DNA from: an uncultured Oscillospiraceae bacterium
Lineage (GTDB): Bacteria; Bacillota; Clostridia; Oscillospirales; Oscillospiraceae
Length of the DNA: 64,000 bases
Direction of reading: 5' to 3'
NCBI GenBank assembly: GCA_947626265.1
Contig: CANQRM010000002.1
Coordinates: 62,001-126,000, forward strand
Positions 8,918 through 17,764 of the stretch are shown piece after piece. Positions within the stretch are counted from its first letter, which is position 1; each line of letters opens with the position of its first letter. A model generated the notes under the pieces. It ran no database searches, had not been told where the DNA came from, and worked only from the letters and a program-made list of their open reading frames with translations. The position numbers and the translations under genes are program-made.

Positions 8918-10744
8918 TTAACCTCCTATCCCCTTGTCAAGGCTGGCCCCGGTGATCTTGTTGACCAGGGCGTTGCACACCAGAATGGTGACGATCAGTA
9001 TCAGGTTGATGCCGCTGGAGAAGGCGTAAAGGCCCATCTCGTCGAAGTAGTCCAGGGTGGTGGAGAGGATGAAGCCCTGGGTGCACAGGAGCATGAACAG
9101 GCTCAATTCACGCAGACACGTCATGAAGGGCAGCAGGTAGCCGCTTATGATGGACGACTTCTGGATGGGGATGATGATGCGGGTCATGCGCTTGATCCAG
9201 GGGATATCCTGGATGATGGCCGCCTCCTCGATCTCACCGGACAGCTGCAGCATGGAGTTCAGGGCGCTGCGGCTGGCGAAGGGGATGTATTTGATGGTGC
9301 CCACGATGATGAGCAGCGTGTATGTGTTGAACAGGTTTAAGTACTGGTTGGAGAACAGGATGAAGAAGGCCACGCCCACGGCAATGGAGGGCATCAGGTA
9401 GGGCAGGAAGGCCACGGAGTTGACGTAGTTTGCCCACTTGCTCCGCCGCTGCTTGGATACGGCGTAGCCGATGAGGGTGCCGATGCTGCCGGCGATGAGC
9501 GCGCAGCATACGCTGACCAGCATGGTGCCCTTGAAGGCGTTCCAGATGGTGGAGTTATAAAGCATGCCCTTCTGGCCGTACATGCCGTTCTCCGTCACGT
9601 TCTCGCTGGTGATCCACCACTTGGTCGTCAGGTTCGCCGTGTTGCCCGTGTAGAGGAAGGAGTAGTCGCCGGGGTTGGGCAGGAAGGTCTCAAAGGCGAA
9701 GGAGACGATGGGGAAGATGCTGGTGAAGAAGGTGAGAAACACCAATATGAGGGCGATGATGTACCGGCCCCGCTTGCCCAGGTTGATCTTGGATATCTGC
9801 CCGGACTTGCCGGTGACGGTGGTATAGCTCTTCCGGCTGGTGAGGGAGAGCTGATTCATGAGCATGATCGCCACGCCGAACACCATCATGATGATGGCCA
9901 GGATGCTGGCCTCGCCGGTGTACTTGGAGTTCATGGACACGTACTTGGTGGAGAGCGTGGTCAAACCCAGGTAATGGGGCACCGGGTAGGAGCCCATGGA
10001 GCTTCCGAACACCAGCAGGATGGTGGACAATATGGCGGGCTTCACCATGGGCAGGGTGATCTTCCACATGGTCCGCCACTTGGGGGTGTCCAGGATGGTG
10101 GCCGCCTCCTCCAGGTTCGCGTCCATATTCCGGAAAATACCGCCGATGAGGATATAGGCGAAGGGGGCGTAGTGCAATCCCAGGACCATCACGCTGGGGA
10201 ACAATCCCTGGCACCACCACTTGGGCATGGCGACGCCCAGCGTGGCGGCCAAAAGGCCGTTGGAGGTGCCGGTGACGGCGTTGGAGTTGAACATGTGCTG
10301 CCACACCACCGCCAGGGTCCACTGGGGCATGATGTAGGGGAAGATGAAGATGGAGCTCAAATACTTCCGCCAGGCCATGTTGGTGCGGGTCACCAGAAAG
10401 GCGAACACGCCGCCGTAGAGGATGGACACAAGGCACGTGCCCACTGCCAGATACACAGTATTGAGAAGCGGCGTCCACAGGTTGGTCTTCGCCATGCGGC
10501 TGGTGAACAGGTCCACATAGTTGGCCACGGTGTAGCCGGAGGGCCTGCCGGTGAGGTAGGCGTCGATGGTGCCCGGGTGTATCTTGAAGGTGTCCTCCAC
10601 GATGGCCACGATGGGCGCCACGGTGCTGACGGTGAGGACGATGCCCATCAGCAGCAGTATCACGTTGTGGGGCTTGGAGAAAAAGGTCTTCAGCTTGTTG
10701 AGCCGGATGGTGGACGGGCTGGCCCGCATGCCGACAGAGTCCAT
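8918..10744 (-). CDS. Fused double ABC permease
   Basis: This 608-residue protein carries two binding-protein-dependent permease domains in one chain, as in FbpB-type iron and some thiamine or spermidine systems. Each half has its EAA coupling loop: EEAATILDTPKWRTMWKITL near 215-235 and EEAAIIQDIPWIKRMTRIII near 515-535. Twelve or so membrane helices are predicted by eye. One polypeptide can thus form the whole channel with two ATPase copies. It sits between the binding-protein gene and the ATPase gene. The substrate cannot be told. Confidence 0.9.
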   Translation of the reverse strand: MDSVGMRASPSTIRLNKLKTFFSKPHNVILLLMGIVLTVSTVAPIVAIVEDTFKIHPGTIDAYLTGRPSGYTVANYVDLFTSRMAKTNLWTPLLNTVYLAVGTCLVSILYGGVFAFLVTRTNMAWRKYLSSIFIFPYIMPQWTLAVVWQHMFNSNAVTGTSNGLLAATLGVAMPKWWCQGLFPSVMVLGLHYAPFAYILIGGIFRNMDANLEEAATILDTPKWRTMWKITLPMVKPAILSTILLVFGSSMGSYPVPHYLGLTTLSTKYVSMNSKYTGEASILAIIMMVFGVAIMLMNQLSLTSRKSYTTVTGKSGQISKINLGKRGRYIIALILVFLTFFTSIFPIVSFAFETFLPNPGDYSFLYTGNTANLTTKWWITSENVTENGMYGQKGMLYNSTIWNAFKGTMLVSVCCALIAGSIGTLIGYAVSKQRRSKWANYVNSVAFLPYLMPSIAVGVAFFILFSNQYLNLFNTYTLLIIVGTIKYIPFASRSALNSMLQLSGEIEEAAIIQDIPWIKRMTRIIIPIQKSSIISGYLLPFMTCLRELSLFMLLCTQGFILSTTLDYFDEMGLYAFSSGINLILIVTILVCNALVNKITGASLDKGIGG

Positions 10745-10791
10745 AAAATGACCACTCCTTTCCGCTGGGAGTCATGCCGGGATATAAGGAA

Positions 10792-10819
10792 GAGCGCCCC
10801 GGAGCATTCCGGGGCGCTC
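10792..10819 (-). other. Intercistronic hairpin in the ABC operon
   Basis: A perfect 12-bp stem (GAGCGCCCCGGA and complement) with a GCAT loop lies between the binding-protein stop and the permease start. The T-run is weak, so partial termination or mRNA 3' protection that raises binding-protein yield is more likely than full termination. Confidence 0.6.
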
Positions 10820-10855
10820 CATTATGTCAGGATCGCTTTATGTCCCGCGGGTGTA

Positions 10856-12178
10856 TCAGCCGGCGGAATACTTGGTCAGCATCTCGATCCAGCTGCCCAC
10901 GGTGAAGGCCACGGAGGCGCAGTACTCAGGGTCCTCCAGGACCAGCTGGCCGTCGCCGACCCACCAGTCATAGCCGGCGTCGTTCAGCGCGGCGAATTCG
11001 ACCGTGGTGCCGTCCTCGGCCATGCCGCCGGTCTGATGATGGAAGATCTCTTCATTGTCAGCGGCGACGGTGGGGTTGGAGGAATAGCCGCCGATGTCCT
11101 TGCCCCAGGCGGAGAAGCCGTCGGTGGTGCAGGTCATGTAGGCGATGAAGGCGCAGGCGGTCCAGGGCAGGGGGCTGTTGTCGGTGACGAACAGGTAGTG
11201 GCAGTAGCCATAGCCGCCGAAGCCGGTGTAGCCGTCCTGATAAGCGGCCACGGTGATGTTGTTCTTGCTGACGGAGTCGGACTCCTCAACGGAGCGGAGC
11301 TTGGAGTACACCAGCAGGCCGAACTGGTCGGTGGCGGACTGGTCCACCAGGGTGTTGCAGATGGGGCCGTCGTCGGTCTGAGCGTTGTAGCTCTCCACCC
11401 ACAGCTTTATCCAGGCCAGCGCGTAGGCGCCGTTCTCGCCCAGGCCCAGGTCGCCGGCGTCGGTAGCCATGGCGTCGATGGTGGGCTGGAAGTAGGCCTG
11501 CTCCTCGGCGGGCAGGGCGTCAAAGGCGGCCTTCAGGTTGGCGGCGTTGGAGTCCTCGGTGAGCATGTACAGGAAGTTCTTGCCCACGATCTCGGAGTCG
11601 ATGTCCATGAACAGGCCATGCTCGCCCTCGGCCACGAAGTCCCAGACGTTGTCATAGGTCTTGTCGCCGGTGTTGTTGAACATGAAGACCTTGTTCAGGG
11701 TCTGCAGGGGCAGATAGCCCTGGTAGTCGTCGGCGGTGACGCCGTTGGCGTCAGCCCAGTCCTTGGGGATGAAGGTGTCCAGAACGCCGGTCTGGACCAT
11801 CTTGCTCTCGATCTGGTTGCCGTCCTGGATCAGGGTCATGGCAAAGGTGCCGGTGTCCTTCAGGGAGTCGGCGGTCAGCTGATCGAAGATCTTGTTGTTC
11901 TTGGGCTGCTGCCAATCGAACTCCATGTTATAGCTGGGGTCGATGGACTGCAGGTAGGAGATGAACAGGGGCAGGGCGGTGGCGCCGCGGCTGGAGTTGC
12001 CCACGCCGTAGAAGGTGGCGCCGTTGGACTCCTCGATGGCCTTCTGGGCCAGCTCCTCCAGGGTCATGCCCTCGGCCTGGGCGATGATGTCCTGGACGGA
12101 CTCGCCGTCGGCCATGGCGGGCACGGCCAGGGCGAACAGCATCGCCAGAGCCATGATCAAGGAAAGAAACTTTTTCAT
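10856..12178 (-). CDS. ABC transporter extracellular solute-binding protein
   Basis: A 440-residue secreted binding protein. The start was set at the ATG with GGAGG seven bases upstream. It opens with MKK, a hydrophobic core and a signal-peptidase-I-like site (AVPAMADGES). No lipobox cysteine is visible, which is unusual for a Gram-positive binding protein; it may be retained by contact with the permease or in another way. The body looks like a type 2 periplasmic-binding fold. It heads the operon, followed by the permease and the ATPase. Iron, polyamine, sugar and phosphonate ligands are all possible. Confidence 0.87.
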   Translation of the reverse strand: MKKFLSLIMALAMLFALAVPAMADGESVQDIIAQAEGMTLEELAQKAIEESNGATFYGVGNSSRGATALPLFISYLQSIDPSYNMEFDWQQPKNNKIFDQLTADSLKDTGTFAMTLIQDGNQIESKMVQTGVLDTFIPKDWADANGVTADDYQGYLPLQTLNKVFMFNNTGDKTYDNVWDFVAEGEHGLFMDIDSEIVGKNFLYMLTEDSNAANLKAAFDALPAEEQAYFQPTIDAMATDAGDLGLGENGAYALAWIKLWVESYNAQTDDGPICNTLVDQSATDQFGLLVYSKLRSVEESDSVSKNNITVAAYQDGYTGFGGYGYCHYLFVTDNSPLPWTACAFIAYMTCTTDGFSAWGKDIGGYSSNPTVAADNEEIFHHQTGGMAEDGTTVEFAALNDAGYDWWVGDGQLVLEDPEYCASVAFTVGSWIEMLTKYSAG

Positions 12179-12231
12179 AATGGAACCTCCTTTATATTTG
12201 ACCGCGTTTACGCGCATGTCGTTATTCAAAT

Positions 12232-12260
12232 ATTATAGGCCCAACGGGACAAGATGTCAA
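12232..12260 (-). promoter_or_regulatory. Consensus promoter of the ABC operon
   Basis: A perfect TTGACA-N17-TATAAT on the minus strand, about 55 bases upstream of the binding-protein start. No operator dyad is evident. Confidence 0.85.
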
Positions 12261-12330
12261 TCTCTCACAAAAAATTTTGCGGAAACTTTTTGTCCATTGT
12301 GTGGTTTTTACAACTGACTGCCGCACAACG

Positions 12331-12358
12331 AAATACCCCCGGACCATAGGCCCGGGGG
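12331..12358 (-). terminator. Probable terminator of the S24 repressor gene
   Basis: Stem CCCCCGG/CCGGGGG with a 9-base loop, followed on the minus strand by a short T-containing tail (TATTTCG). Confidence 0.55.
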
Positions 12359-12372
12359 CAGGTTATACATAT

Positions 12373-13107
12373 TTATATATCCGTAGGCAGGGGGACCCTA
12401 TCCATGAGGATGGTGCCGAAGCAGGTGAGGCTCCGCTCCGCGTCCTTCCAGATGGTCATGTCCGCGTCCTTCCGGGCCCGGTTCAGGGCGAAGAGATAGA
12501 GGTTGCCCACCATGTCCTGGCACACCTGCTTGCACAAAAACTCCCCGTCCAGCAGCAGCGCCGCCACCTCCCCGTCCCGGGGCGCCCGCTTCTGCCCCAG
12601 GGCGATGGACCCGTCAGGCAGGTATGGCTCCATGGAGTCGCCGTTGATGTGCACGGCGAAGTCCGCGGCGCTGTCCGCCGGCACGGAGTAGTCCTCCCAG
12701 GGGTTGCCGAAGTCCGGGTCGCCCCGGCCGGCGGCAAAGCGGTTGCCGATGAGGGGGATGACCTTGAGGGCGGGCCTTGCCGCCGCCTCGGCCCGGGCCA
12801 TGCGCCGCTTCTCCTCGTCCAGCACCGCCCGCAGCACCCGCCTGCCGTGGCCGTCCAGGCCGTCATAGTCCCCGGCCAGGGCCATGGCCTCCCCGGAGAG
12901 GGCCGGCCCGCCCTCCTCCACGAAGTCTGCCACGCTCCGGCCCAGGGCCCCGGCGATCTTCGCCAGCACGGAGATGGTGGGATTCGCCGTGACGCCGCCG
13001 GTTATCTTGTTCAGCGTGCCCTTGGCCACGCCGGACTTGGCCGCCAGCTCGTCGATGGTCATGCCCGTCTGCAGGCGGTACCTGGTGATGGTCTTTCCGA
13101 TGTCCAT
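12373..13107 (-). CDS. HTH/S24-peptidase repressor, CI/LexA-like
   Basis: A 244-residue phage-type repressor. The XRE helix-turn-helix is at about 16-36 (MTIDELAAKSGVAKGTLNKI). The C-terminal S24 peptidase fold has nucleophile Ser158 in GDSMEP and general-base Lys193 in EFLCKQV. An Ala-Gly pair at 126-127 is a plausible self-cleavage site. With the Ser/Lys dyad intact, RecA-triggered autocleavage is possible. It is transcribed divergently from an ArpU-like gene, and a shared control region full of CGGGAC half-sites lies between. No integrase or structural phage genes are present. Confidence 0.88.
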   Translation of the reverse strand: MDIGKTITRYRLQTGMTIDELAAKSGVAKGTLNKITGGVTANPTISVLAKIAGALGRSVADFVEEGGPALSGEAMALAGDYDGLDGHGRRVLRAVLDEEKRRMARAEAAARPALKVIPLIGNRFAAGRGDPDFGNPWEDYSVPADSAADFAVHINGDSMEPYLPDGSIALGQKRAPRDGEVAALLLDGEFLCKQVCQDMVGNLYLFALNRARKDADMTIWKDAERSLTCFGTILMDRVPLPTDI

Positions 13108-13128
13108 GGATATCCCCCCTTTTATATT

Positions 13129-13250
13129 ATTGTACCCTATACGGGCGGCTGTGTCAACGAAAAAATCTACTTTTCGGGACTAATTTTCCTTGACAAATCC
13201 CGTTTTTGGTATTATTCTTGTCTCACAGGGTCCCGAGAACGGGACGAGAC
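13129..13250. promoter_or_regulatory. Divergent promoters with repressor half-sites
   Basis: The leftward promoter is TTGACA-N17-TACAAT (repressor gene). The rightward promoter is TTGACA-N17-TATTCT (ArpU-like gene). Between and after them lie CGGGAC at 13175, TCCCG near 13199 and a perfect dyad GTCCCG-AGAA-CGGGAC at 13230-13245, with GTCTC/GAGAC further out. These are the likely operators of the S24 repressor: one pair brackets the rightward -35, and the dyad lies just past the rightward start site. Confidence 0.75.
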
Positions 13251-13280
13251 AATATACACACCTGAAAAGGAGGAGATACA

Positions 13281-13718
13281 ATGGACTGGAAACAGGAGGC
13301 GGCGGACAAGCTGTTGCAGTACGAGGCCCGGCGGCAGTCTCTGGAGAACATCCCCGCGGAGATACGGCGGCTGGAGCTGGATTACACCTCTCTTCGCAGC
13401 TCCACGGCGGACGCGGTGCCCAGCCACGGCAACGGCAGCCGCCGGGAGGACGCCATGCTCACCAACATCGTCCGGCGGGAGGAGCTGGCCCGGCAGCTGG
13501 AATCGGCCCGGGCCTGGGTGGCCATGACGGACGGGGGCTTGTCGGCTCTGGACGAGGAGGACCAGCTTGTGCTGGACCGGTTCTTCGTCCACAGGCGAAA
13601 GGGGGCCTGCGAGCAGCTGTGTGAGGAGCTGGACCGGGAGAAGGCCCAGGTCTACCGCCGCCGGGACCGGGCCCTTCGCCGGTTCACCCTGGCCCTCTAC
13701 GGCGGGCTTGAATCGTAA
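13281..13718 (+). CDS. Phage ArpU/sigma-like regulator (DUF1492-type)
   Basis: A 145-residue protein with an N-terminal coiled-coil-prone region and a C-terminal sigma-region-4-like helix-turn-helix. The key segment is DEEDQLVLDRFFVHRRKGAC, followed by a VYRRRDRALRRF recognition helix. This matches the ArpU/RinA-like late regulators common in phages of low-GC Gram-positives. The start is fixed by AAGGAGG seven bases upstream. It is alone under the repressor-controlled promoter and is followed by a terminator, so it may be a domesticated phage switch rather than part of a prophage. Confidence 0.75.
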   Translation: MDWKQEAADKLLQYEARRQSLENIPAEIRRLELDYTSLRSSTADAVPSHGNGSRREDAMLTNIVRREELARQLESARAWVAMTDGGLSALDEEDQLVLDRFFVHRRKGACEQLCEELDREKAQVYRRRDRALRRFTLALYGGLES

Positions 13719-13719
13719 A

Positions 13720-13755
13720 AAAGAGGCAGGCGTTTTGCCTGCCTCTTTCATTTTA
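13720..13755. terminator. Bidirectional terminator
   Basis: A 12-bp stem (AAAGAGGCAGGC and complement) with T-runs on both strands, between the ArpU-like gene and the convergent SH3-protein gene. Confidence 0.85.
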
Positions 13756-13761
13756 TAGGTA

Positions 13762-15030
13762 TCAGTTCTTGGTCACGTACTGGGAGGAGATGTAGCCGGT
13801 CTGGCCGTTGTAGCTGATCTGGTACCAGCCGCTGCTCTCGCCGGTGATGGTGACGGTGGCGCCGGAATTATAGGAACCGATGACGCCGTAGCCGGTGCCC
13901 GGGCCGGAGCGGACGTTCACCATGTTGCCGGTGACCGTTCCGGTACCGCTGGAACTGGTGGTGCCGCCGCTGCTGCTGGAGGTGGAACCGTCGGTGACAT
14001 AGGTGCTGTAGACGAACACCTCCTGGCCGTTATACTGCACCCTCGTCCAGCTGTCGGTGTAGCCAGTGCGGGTCAGCTGGGTGCCGGTGGGCACGGTGCC
14101 GATGGAGTCATAGTTGGTGCCGGGGCCCTTTCTCAGGTTCACCTCCGCCGTGACGGTCACGGTGCCGCCGGTGGCGGTCACATTATAATTGGCCGCGGGC
14201 GTGGCGGTGGGCTGGCTGGTGGACAGGAACGAGTCGCTGATATAGGCGTCGCCGCCGTTATAGGAGATGCGGCTCCAGCCGTTGTCCACCCGGCCGGTGC
14301 GGGTATAGTACTGGCCGGTGCTGGCGGTGCCGATGACGTCATAGTCCGTGCCCGGGCCCTTGCGGATGTTCACCCCGGAGCCGGTGAGATACACCGTCTC
14401 GTTCACGTCTGTGATGTTATAGGGCAGCGGCGAGGCGCTGGGTGTGGGGCTGGGGGTGGGCACCGGCGTGGGTGTGACGACGATGGTATTCGCCTCGGGG
14501 GTCGCCATGGTCATGGGGGTGGGGGTGACAACGGTGAACGGCGTGGCCGACGGGCTGGGCGTGGGGATGTCGGTGGGCGCCGTGGTGAACTCGGGGGAGG
14601 GCGCCATGCCCTGGCCGGAGGGCCGCTGGTTCAGCTTGATGACCAGCACGATGGCCACCACGATGATCACCAGGATGATGGCCAGCACCGCGGCGATCTG
14701 CCACATGCGGCGGCTGGACCGCTCCTCCCGGTCGTAGTCGTCATAGCCGCCCCGGACGGCCTCCACCGGCCGGGAGGGACGGTTTGCGCCCTTCTCCCGC
14801 TCCGGGGAGAAGAAGCCCCGGTCCTCGCCGGAGGGATGCTCCAGCTCCTCCGTGGGCCGGACGGGCCTGGGCAGGTCCCGCAGGGCGTCGCCGTTCCTGG
14901 CGGGCCGGTTGTTCTTCGGCAGAGTGCCCACCCGGCCGGAATCCAGCGGCGCGTCGCAGCGGCGGCAGAATTTGGCGTCCGCGGGCACCTTCGCCCCGCA
15001 GTTGGGGCACTTGCGCGTATTGTTCTTCAT
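13762..15030 (-). CDS. Membrane protein with zinc ribbon and three SH3 domains
   Basis: A 422-residue protein. The N-terminus is a cytoplasmic zinc ribbon (CPNCG at 9-13 and a second Cys pair CRRC). A charged linker leads to one membrane helix (about 113-133). Outside is a long Thr/Pro-rich spacer (about 140-205), then three bacterial SH3 repeats, each with the VNVRSGPGTGY-type motif (VNIRKGPGTDYDVIG, VNLRKGPGTNYDSIG, VNVRSGPGTGYGVIG). SH3b repeats usually bind peptidoglycan. A cell-wall sensor or anchoring role is plausible, and no enzymatic domain is seen. RBS AAGGGGG precedes the start. Confidence 0.85.
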   Translation of the reverse strand: MKNNTRKCPNCGAKVPADAKFCRRCDAPLDSGRVGTLPKNNRPARNGDALRDLPRPVRPTEELEHPSGEDRGFFSPEREKGANRPSRPVEAVRGGYDDYDREERSSRRMWQIAAVLAIILVIIVVAIVLVIKLNQRPSGQGMAPSPEFTTAPTDIPTPSPSATPFTVVTPTPMTMATPEANTIVVTPTPVPTPSPTPSASPLPYNITDVNETVYLTGSGVNIRKGPGTDYDVIGTASTGQYYTRTGRVDNGWSRISYNGGDAYISDSFLSTSQPTATPAANYNVTATGGTVTVTAEVNLRKGPGTNYDSIGTVPTGTQLTRTGYTDSWTRVQYNGQEVFVYSTYVTDGSTSSSSGGTTSSSGTGTVTGNMVNVRSGPGTGYGVIGSYNSGATVTITGESSGWYQISYNGQTGYISSQYVTKN

Positions 15031-15063
15031 ATCCCAAACCCCCTTTTCCTGATCAGAAATGGT

Positions 15064-15696
15064 TTATTTTCTCTCGTCGGAGATGTGGACGGTTTCTCCC
15101 TCCACGGTGAGCTGGCCCTGGCAGAACATGGCCACCGCCTTGGGCAGAAGCTTCCACTCGGCCTCCTCCATGATGCGCCGCTGGAGGGTCTTGGGGGTGT
15201 CCCCCTCCCAGACCTCCACCGCCTGCTGGAGGATGATGGGCCCGGTCTGGCCCGCGGTGACGAAGTAGGCCGTGGCGCCGGACAGCTTCACCCCCGCCTG
15301 GATGGCCCGCTCGTAGGGCTCCATACTGTTCATGTCGCTGCTGCCAAAGGCCGGCAGGAGCGCCGGGCAGACGTTGATGATGCGGTTTTCGTATATCTTC
15401 AGGACCCCCTGGCCCAGGGGCTGGACGTACCCCGCCAGCACCACCAGGTCCGTGTCCAGGTCCTGGAGCTTCTGCTCCACGGCGGTGTTGTAGGACTGGA
15501 CGGTGGCGAACAGGCTCCTGTCCACGATGTAGGTGGGAAGGTTCGCGCTCTTGGCCCGGATGAGAGCGTATGCCTCCGGGTCGGAGGATATGACCGCCGT
15601 CAGCTCGCAGTTTGGTATCTCCCCGAACAGGTGGGCGTCCATCACCGCCTGCAGGTTCGTTCCCCCGCCGGATACCAGCACCACTGTCTTCACCAT
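15064..15696 (-). CDS. PurN-like formyltransferase with altered active site
   Basis: A 210-residue protein with the formyltransferase fold of glycinamide ribonucleotide transformylase (N-terminal VLVSGGGTNLQAV). In the known enzyme the catalytic triad is Asn, His and Asp, in NIHPSLLP and near LDGGP. Here the motif reads IINVCPALLP, so Asn108 is kept but the His is Cys110. The later His is Tyr144 (GATAYFVT), and the Asp position reads GQTGP with no acid. The start is at the ATG behind GGGAGGG. No other purine genes flank it. Either catalysis differs or the protein has another role. Confidence 0.8.
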   Translation of the reverse strand: MVKTVVLVSGGGTNLQAVMDAHLFGEIPNCELTAVISSDPEAYALIRAKSANLPTYIVDRSLFATVQSYNTAVEQKLQDLDTDLVVLAGYVQPLGQGVLKIYENRIINVCPALLPAFGSSDMNSMEPYERAIQAGVKLSGATAYFVTAGQTGPIILQQAVEVWEGDTPKTLQRRIMEEAEWKLLPKAVAMFCQGQLTVEGETVHISDERK

Positions 15697-15746
15697 AGCC
15701 GCGCCCTCCCTGTCCAGAGTTTCTGTTTTTAACTCTTTGTTACCGT

Positions 15747-15775
15747 ATTGTAACACATGTTTTTCCGAAAGGCAA
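15747..15775 (-). promoter_or_regulatory. Promoter of the PurN-like gene
   Basis: TTGCCT-N17-TACAAT on the minus strand, about 50 bases upstream of the start. Confidence 0.6.
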
Positions 15776-15931
15776 TATGCTCTCCCGCCATTATTTTATC
15801 TTTTTTCCGAAAAAACCGGTTTGTTCCCGCATTTTCGTGCCTGTTTCCATCTGCCGCTGGATTTCTCCGGCCCATCGTGTTATATTAAATCATATTATCA
15901 GCGCCGGGCCTGCGCCCGGCCGGGAGGACCT

Positions 15932-16336
15932 ATGAAGAGCACACAGGAGCTTTTGAACCGGCTGCGGGACCGGGACGGGGAGGACACTGCGTTTCTCCGG
16001 GACCCCGACTTTGCCTGTCCCTCTGCGGCCATCTATATGGCGGGCCTGCTGGCGGAGCGGGGCATGACCGCGAAGGAGGCCATCCAGGCTCTGGGCCTGG
16101 ACAGGTCCTACGGCTACCAGCTTTTCAACGGCACCCGCCGCCCCACCCGCACCGTCCTCATCCGCCTGGCCGTGCTGCTGGGGCTGGACCTGACCGGGAC
16201 GAACAGGCTCCTGCAGATCGGGGGCAAGGCGCCCCTGTATCCCCGGGTCCGGGAGGACGCGGCGGTCATCTTCTGCCTGGAAAAGCGCCTGCCCCTGGAA
16301 AAGCTGGACGCCCTTCTGGAGGCGGCCCATGGATGA
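15932..16336 (+). CDS. Small HTH protein paired with a kinase gene
   Basis: A 134-residue protein with an XRE-like helix-turn-helix near 45-100 (MTAKEAIQALGLDRSYGYQL, RPTRTVLIRLAVLLGL). The tail (about 100-134) is helical. The gene overlaps the following Ser/Thr kinase gene by 8 bases, so the two are translationally coupled. The DNA-binding protein may be a substrate or partner of the kinase. A GC-rich hairpin (GCCGGGC/GCCCGGC) sits directly upstream of its GGGAGG site and could modulate translation. I do not recognise a named family. Confidence 0.7.
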   Translation: MKSTQELLNRLRDRDGEDTAFLRDPDFACPSAAIYMAGLLAERGMTAKEAIQALGLDRSYGYQLFNGTRRPTRTVLIRLAVLLGLDLTGTNRLLQIGGKAPLYPRVREDAAVIFCLEKRLPLEKLDALLEAAHG

Positions 16337-17660
16337 GTTCGTACCCGGCGCCTATGAGACCGTCCGTCTCCTGAAGGAGGACGGCCCCCGGCGGACATAC
16401 CTGCTGGAAAAGCGGGACGAGCCCTGGCGGCGGTTCGTCTGCAAGGAGGTCCCCGGGGAAGAGGCGGACCTGCTGCGGCAGGAATACGATATCCTGCGCT
16501 CTCTGCCCGACGGCCCCGATACGCTTGCGCTCCGGGAGGAAGACGGGGTCTGCCGTCTGCTGCGGGACTACGTACCCGGCGTCACGCTGGCGGAGCTCAC
16601 AGGCCGGGACGGCGCCCTGTCTCCACAGGAGACGGCGGCGCTGGGCATAAAGCTCTGCGGCGCGCTGGGCGCCCTGCACGCCATGACGCCGCCGGTCATC
16701 CACCGGGACCTGAAGCCGGAGAACATCCTGCTCACGGAGACAGGCCGGGTCCGGCTCATCGACTTCGGCGCCGCCCGCACCTATAAGCCCGGCCGGGACG
16801 GGGACACCGCGTATCTGGGCACCAGGGGCTACGCCGCCCCGGAGCAGTACGGCTCCGGCCAGACGGACGTGCGCACGGACATCTTTGCCCTGGGCAGGGT
16901 GCTGACCTATGCCCTGGCGGGGGGCTATGCCGACACGCCGCCGGCGCTCTCCGGCCGGGACAGGGCTCTGGGGCGCGTTCTGGCGCGCTGCTGCGCCTAT
17001 GACCCCGCCCGGCGCTGGCCGGACACGGCCGCGCTCCAAAAGGCGCTGGAGCGGTATCTTTCCCGCCGGGCCCTGCCGGGCTATACGGCGCCGCTGGCCG
17101 TCTGCGCGGCACTTTTGCTCTGCGCGGGTGCTCTCTGGGGCGGCTATGCGCTGGGCCTGCGGGCCCCGGCGCCTATGCCGGCGGCGGAGGCGCTGCCGGG
17201 CTGGGACCCCTTCCTGCGGGAGGAGAATGTGGCCGACATCGTCCGCCTGGCGGACGCGGAGGACTGGCCCGCCCTGGCAAAGGCCTGCGAAACGCTGGTC
17301 GCGTCCCTCGTCTCCGACCCCATGATCGCGGCCACGGAGCCCGTGGCCTACTGGGAGATGGACGAGGAGGAGCTCGCGGATTACTATCAGAGCCGTCAGG
17401 GCTATGAGTTCATCGCCGACCGGCTGGCCTATGGGGACCATCTGGCGGAGAGCCGCCTGGGGACCTATGAGGCGGTCATGCCCGGTTTTGCCCTGCGGCT
17501 GAAGGGTACCATCGACTATGTCATCACCGACGGGACGGGCAGCACCCAGACCAGCGCCCTGCACATGCTGGTAGCGGACGGGGACGACCGGAACATCGAC
17601 GGCTGCGTCCTGGAGATCATCGGCGCGCTGAACAGCGCCCTGGAGGCCGCACCGTCATAA
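16329..17660 (+). CDS. Membrane-anchored Ser/Thr protein kinase
   Basis: A 443-residue Hanks-type kinase. Lys39 (VCKE) is the probable ATP-binding lysine. The catalytic loop is HRDLKPEN at 125-132, the metal site DFG at 145-147, and the activation/P+1 segment GTRGYAAPEQYG near 164-175. The Gly-rich loop is degenerate (EDGPRRTY instead of GxGxxG). One membrane helix (about 253-277) leads to an external domain of about 165 residues with no PASTA repeats and no fold I recognise. It is probably a sensor kinase acting on cytoplasmic targets, perhaps the co-expressed HTH protein. Confidence 0.88.
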   Translation: MDEFVPGAYETVRLLKEDGPRRTYLLEKRDEPWRRFVCKEVPGEEADLLRQEYDILRSLPDGPDTLALREEDGVCRLLRDYVPGVTLAELTGRDGALSPQETAALGIKLCGALGALHAMTPPVIHRDLKPENILLTETGRVRLIDFGAARTYKPGRDGDTAYLGTRGYAAPEQYGSGQTDVRTDIFALGRVLTYALAGGYADTPPALSGRDRALGRVLARCCAYDPARRWPDTAALQKALERYLSRRALPGYTAPLAVCAALLLCAGALWGGYALGLRAPAPMPAAEALPGWDPFLREENVADIVRLADAEDWPALAKACETLVASLVSDPMIAATEPVAYWEMDEEELADYYQSRQGYEFIADRLAYGDHLAESRLGTYEAVMPGFALRLKGTIDYVITDGTGSTQTSALHMLVADGDDRNIDGCVLEIIGALNSALEAAPS

Positions 17661-17709
17661 AAGTGTGCGGCGATGCACACCCATTTTCTCCCGTTTTTTG
17701 CTATACTTG

Positions 17710-17739
17710 TTTCCGGCGGACAGTGCTGTCCGCCGGAAA
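17710..17739 (+). other. Perfect 13-bp hairpin between kinase and secreted-protein genes
   Basis: TTTCCGGCGGACA and its complement flank a GTGC loop. A TATACT box lies directly before it, so it may form at the very 5' end of the downstream transcript and act as a stabiliser. There is no T-run after it, which argues against a simple terminator. Confidence 0.6.
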
Positions 17740-17764
17740 TCTTACCAGAAACGAGGTCGCGAAG

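Noticed and set aside
12373..13718. Intact prophage around the S24 repressor
   Set aside because: Flanking genes are chromosomal (ABC importer, SH3 protein, PurN-like); no integrase, attachment repeats or structural genes were found.
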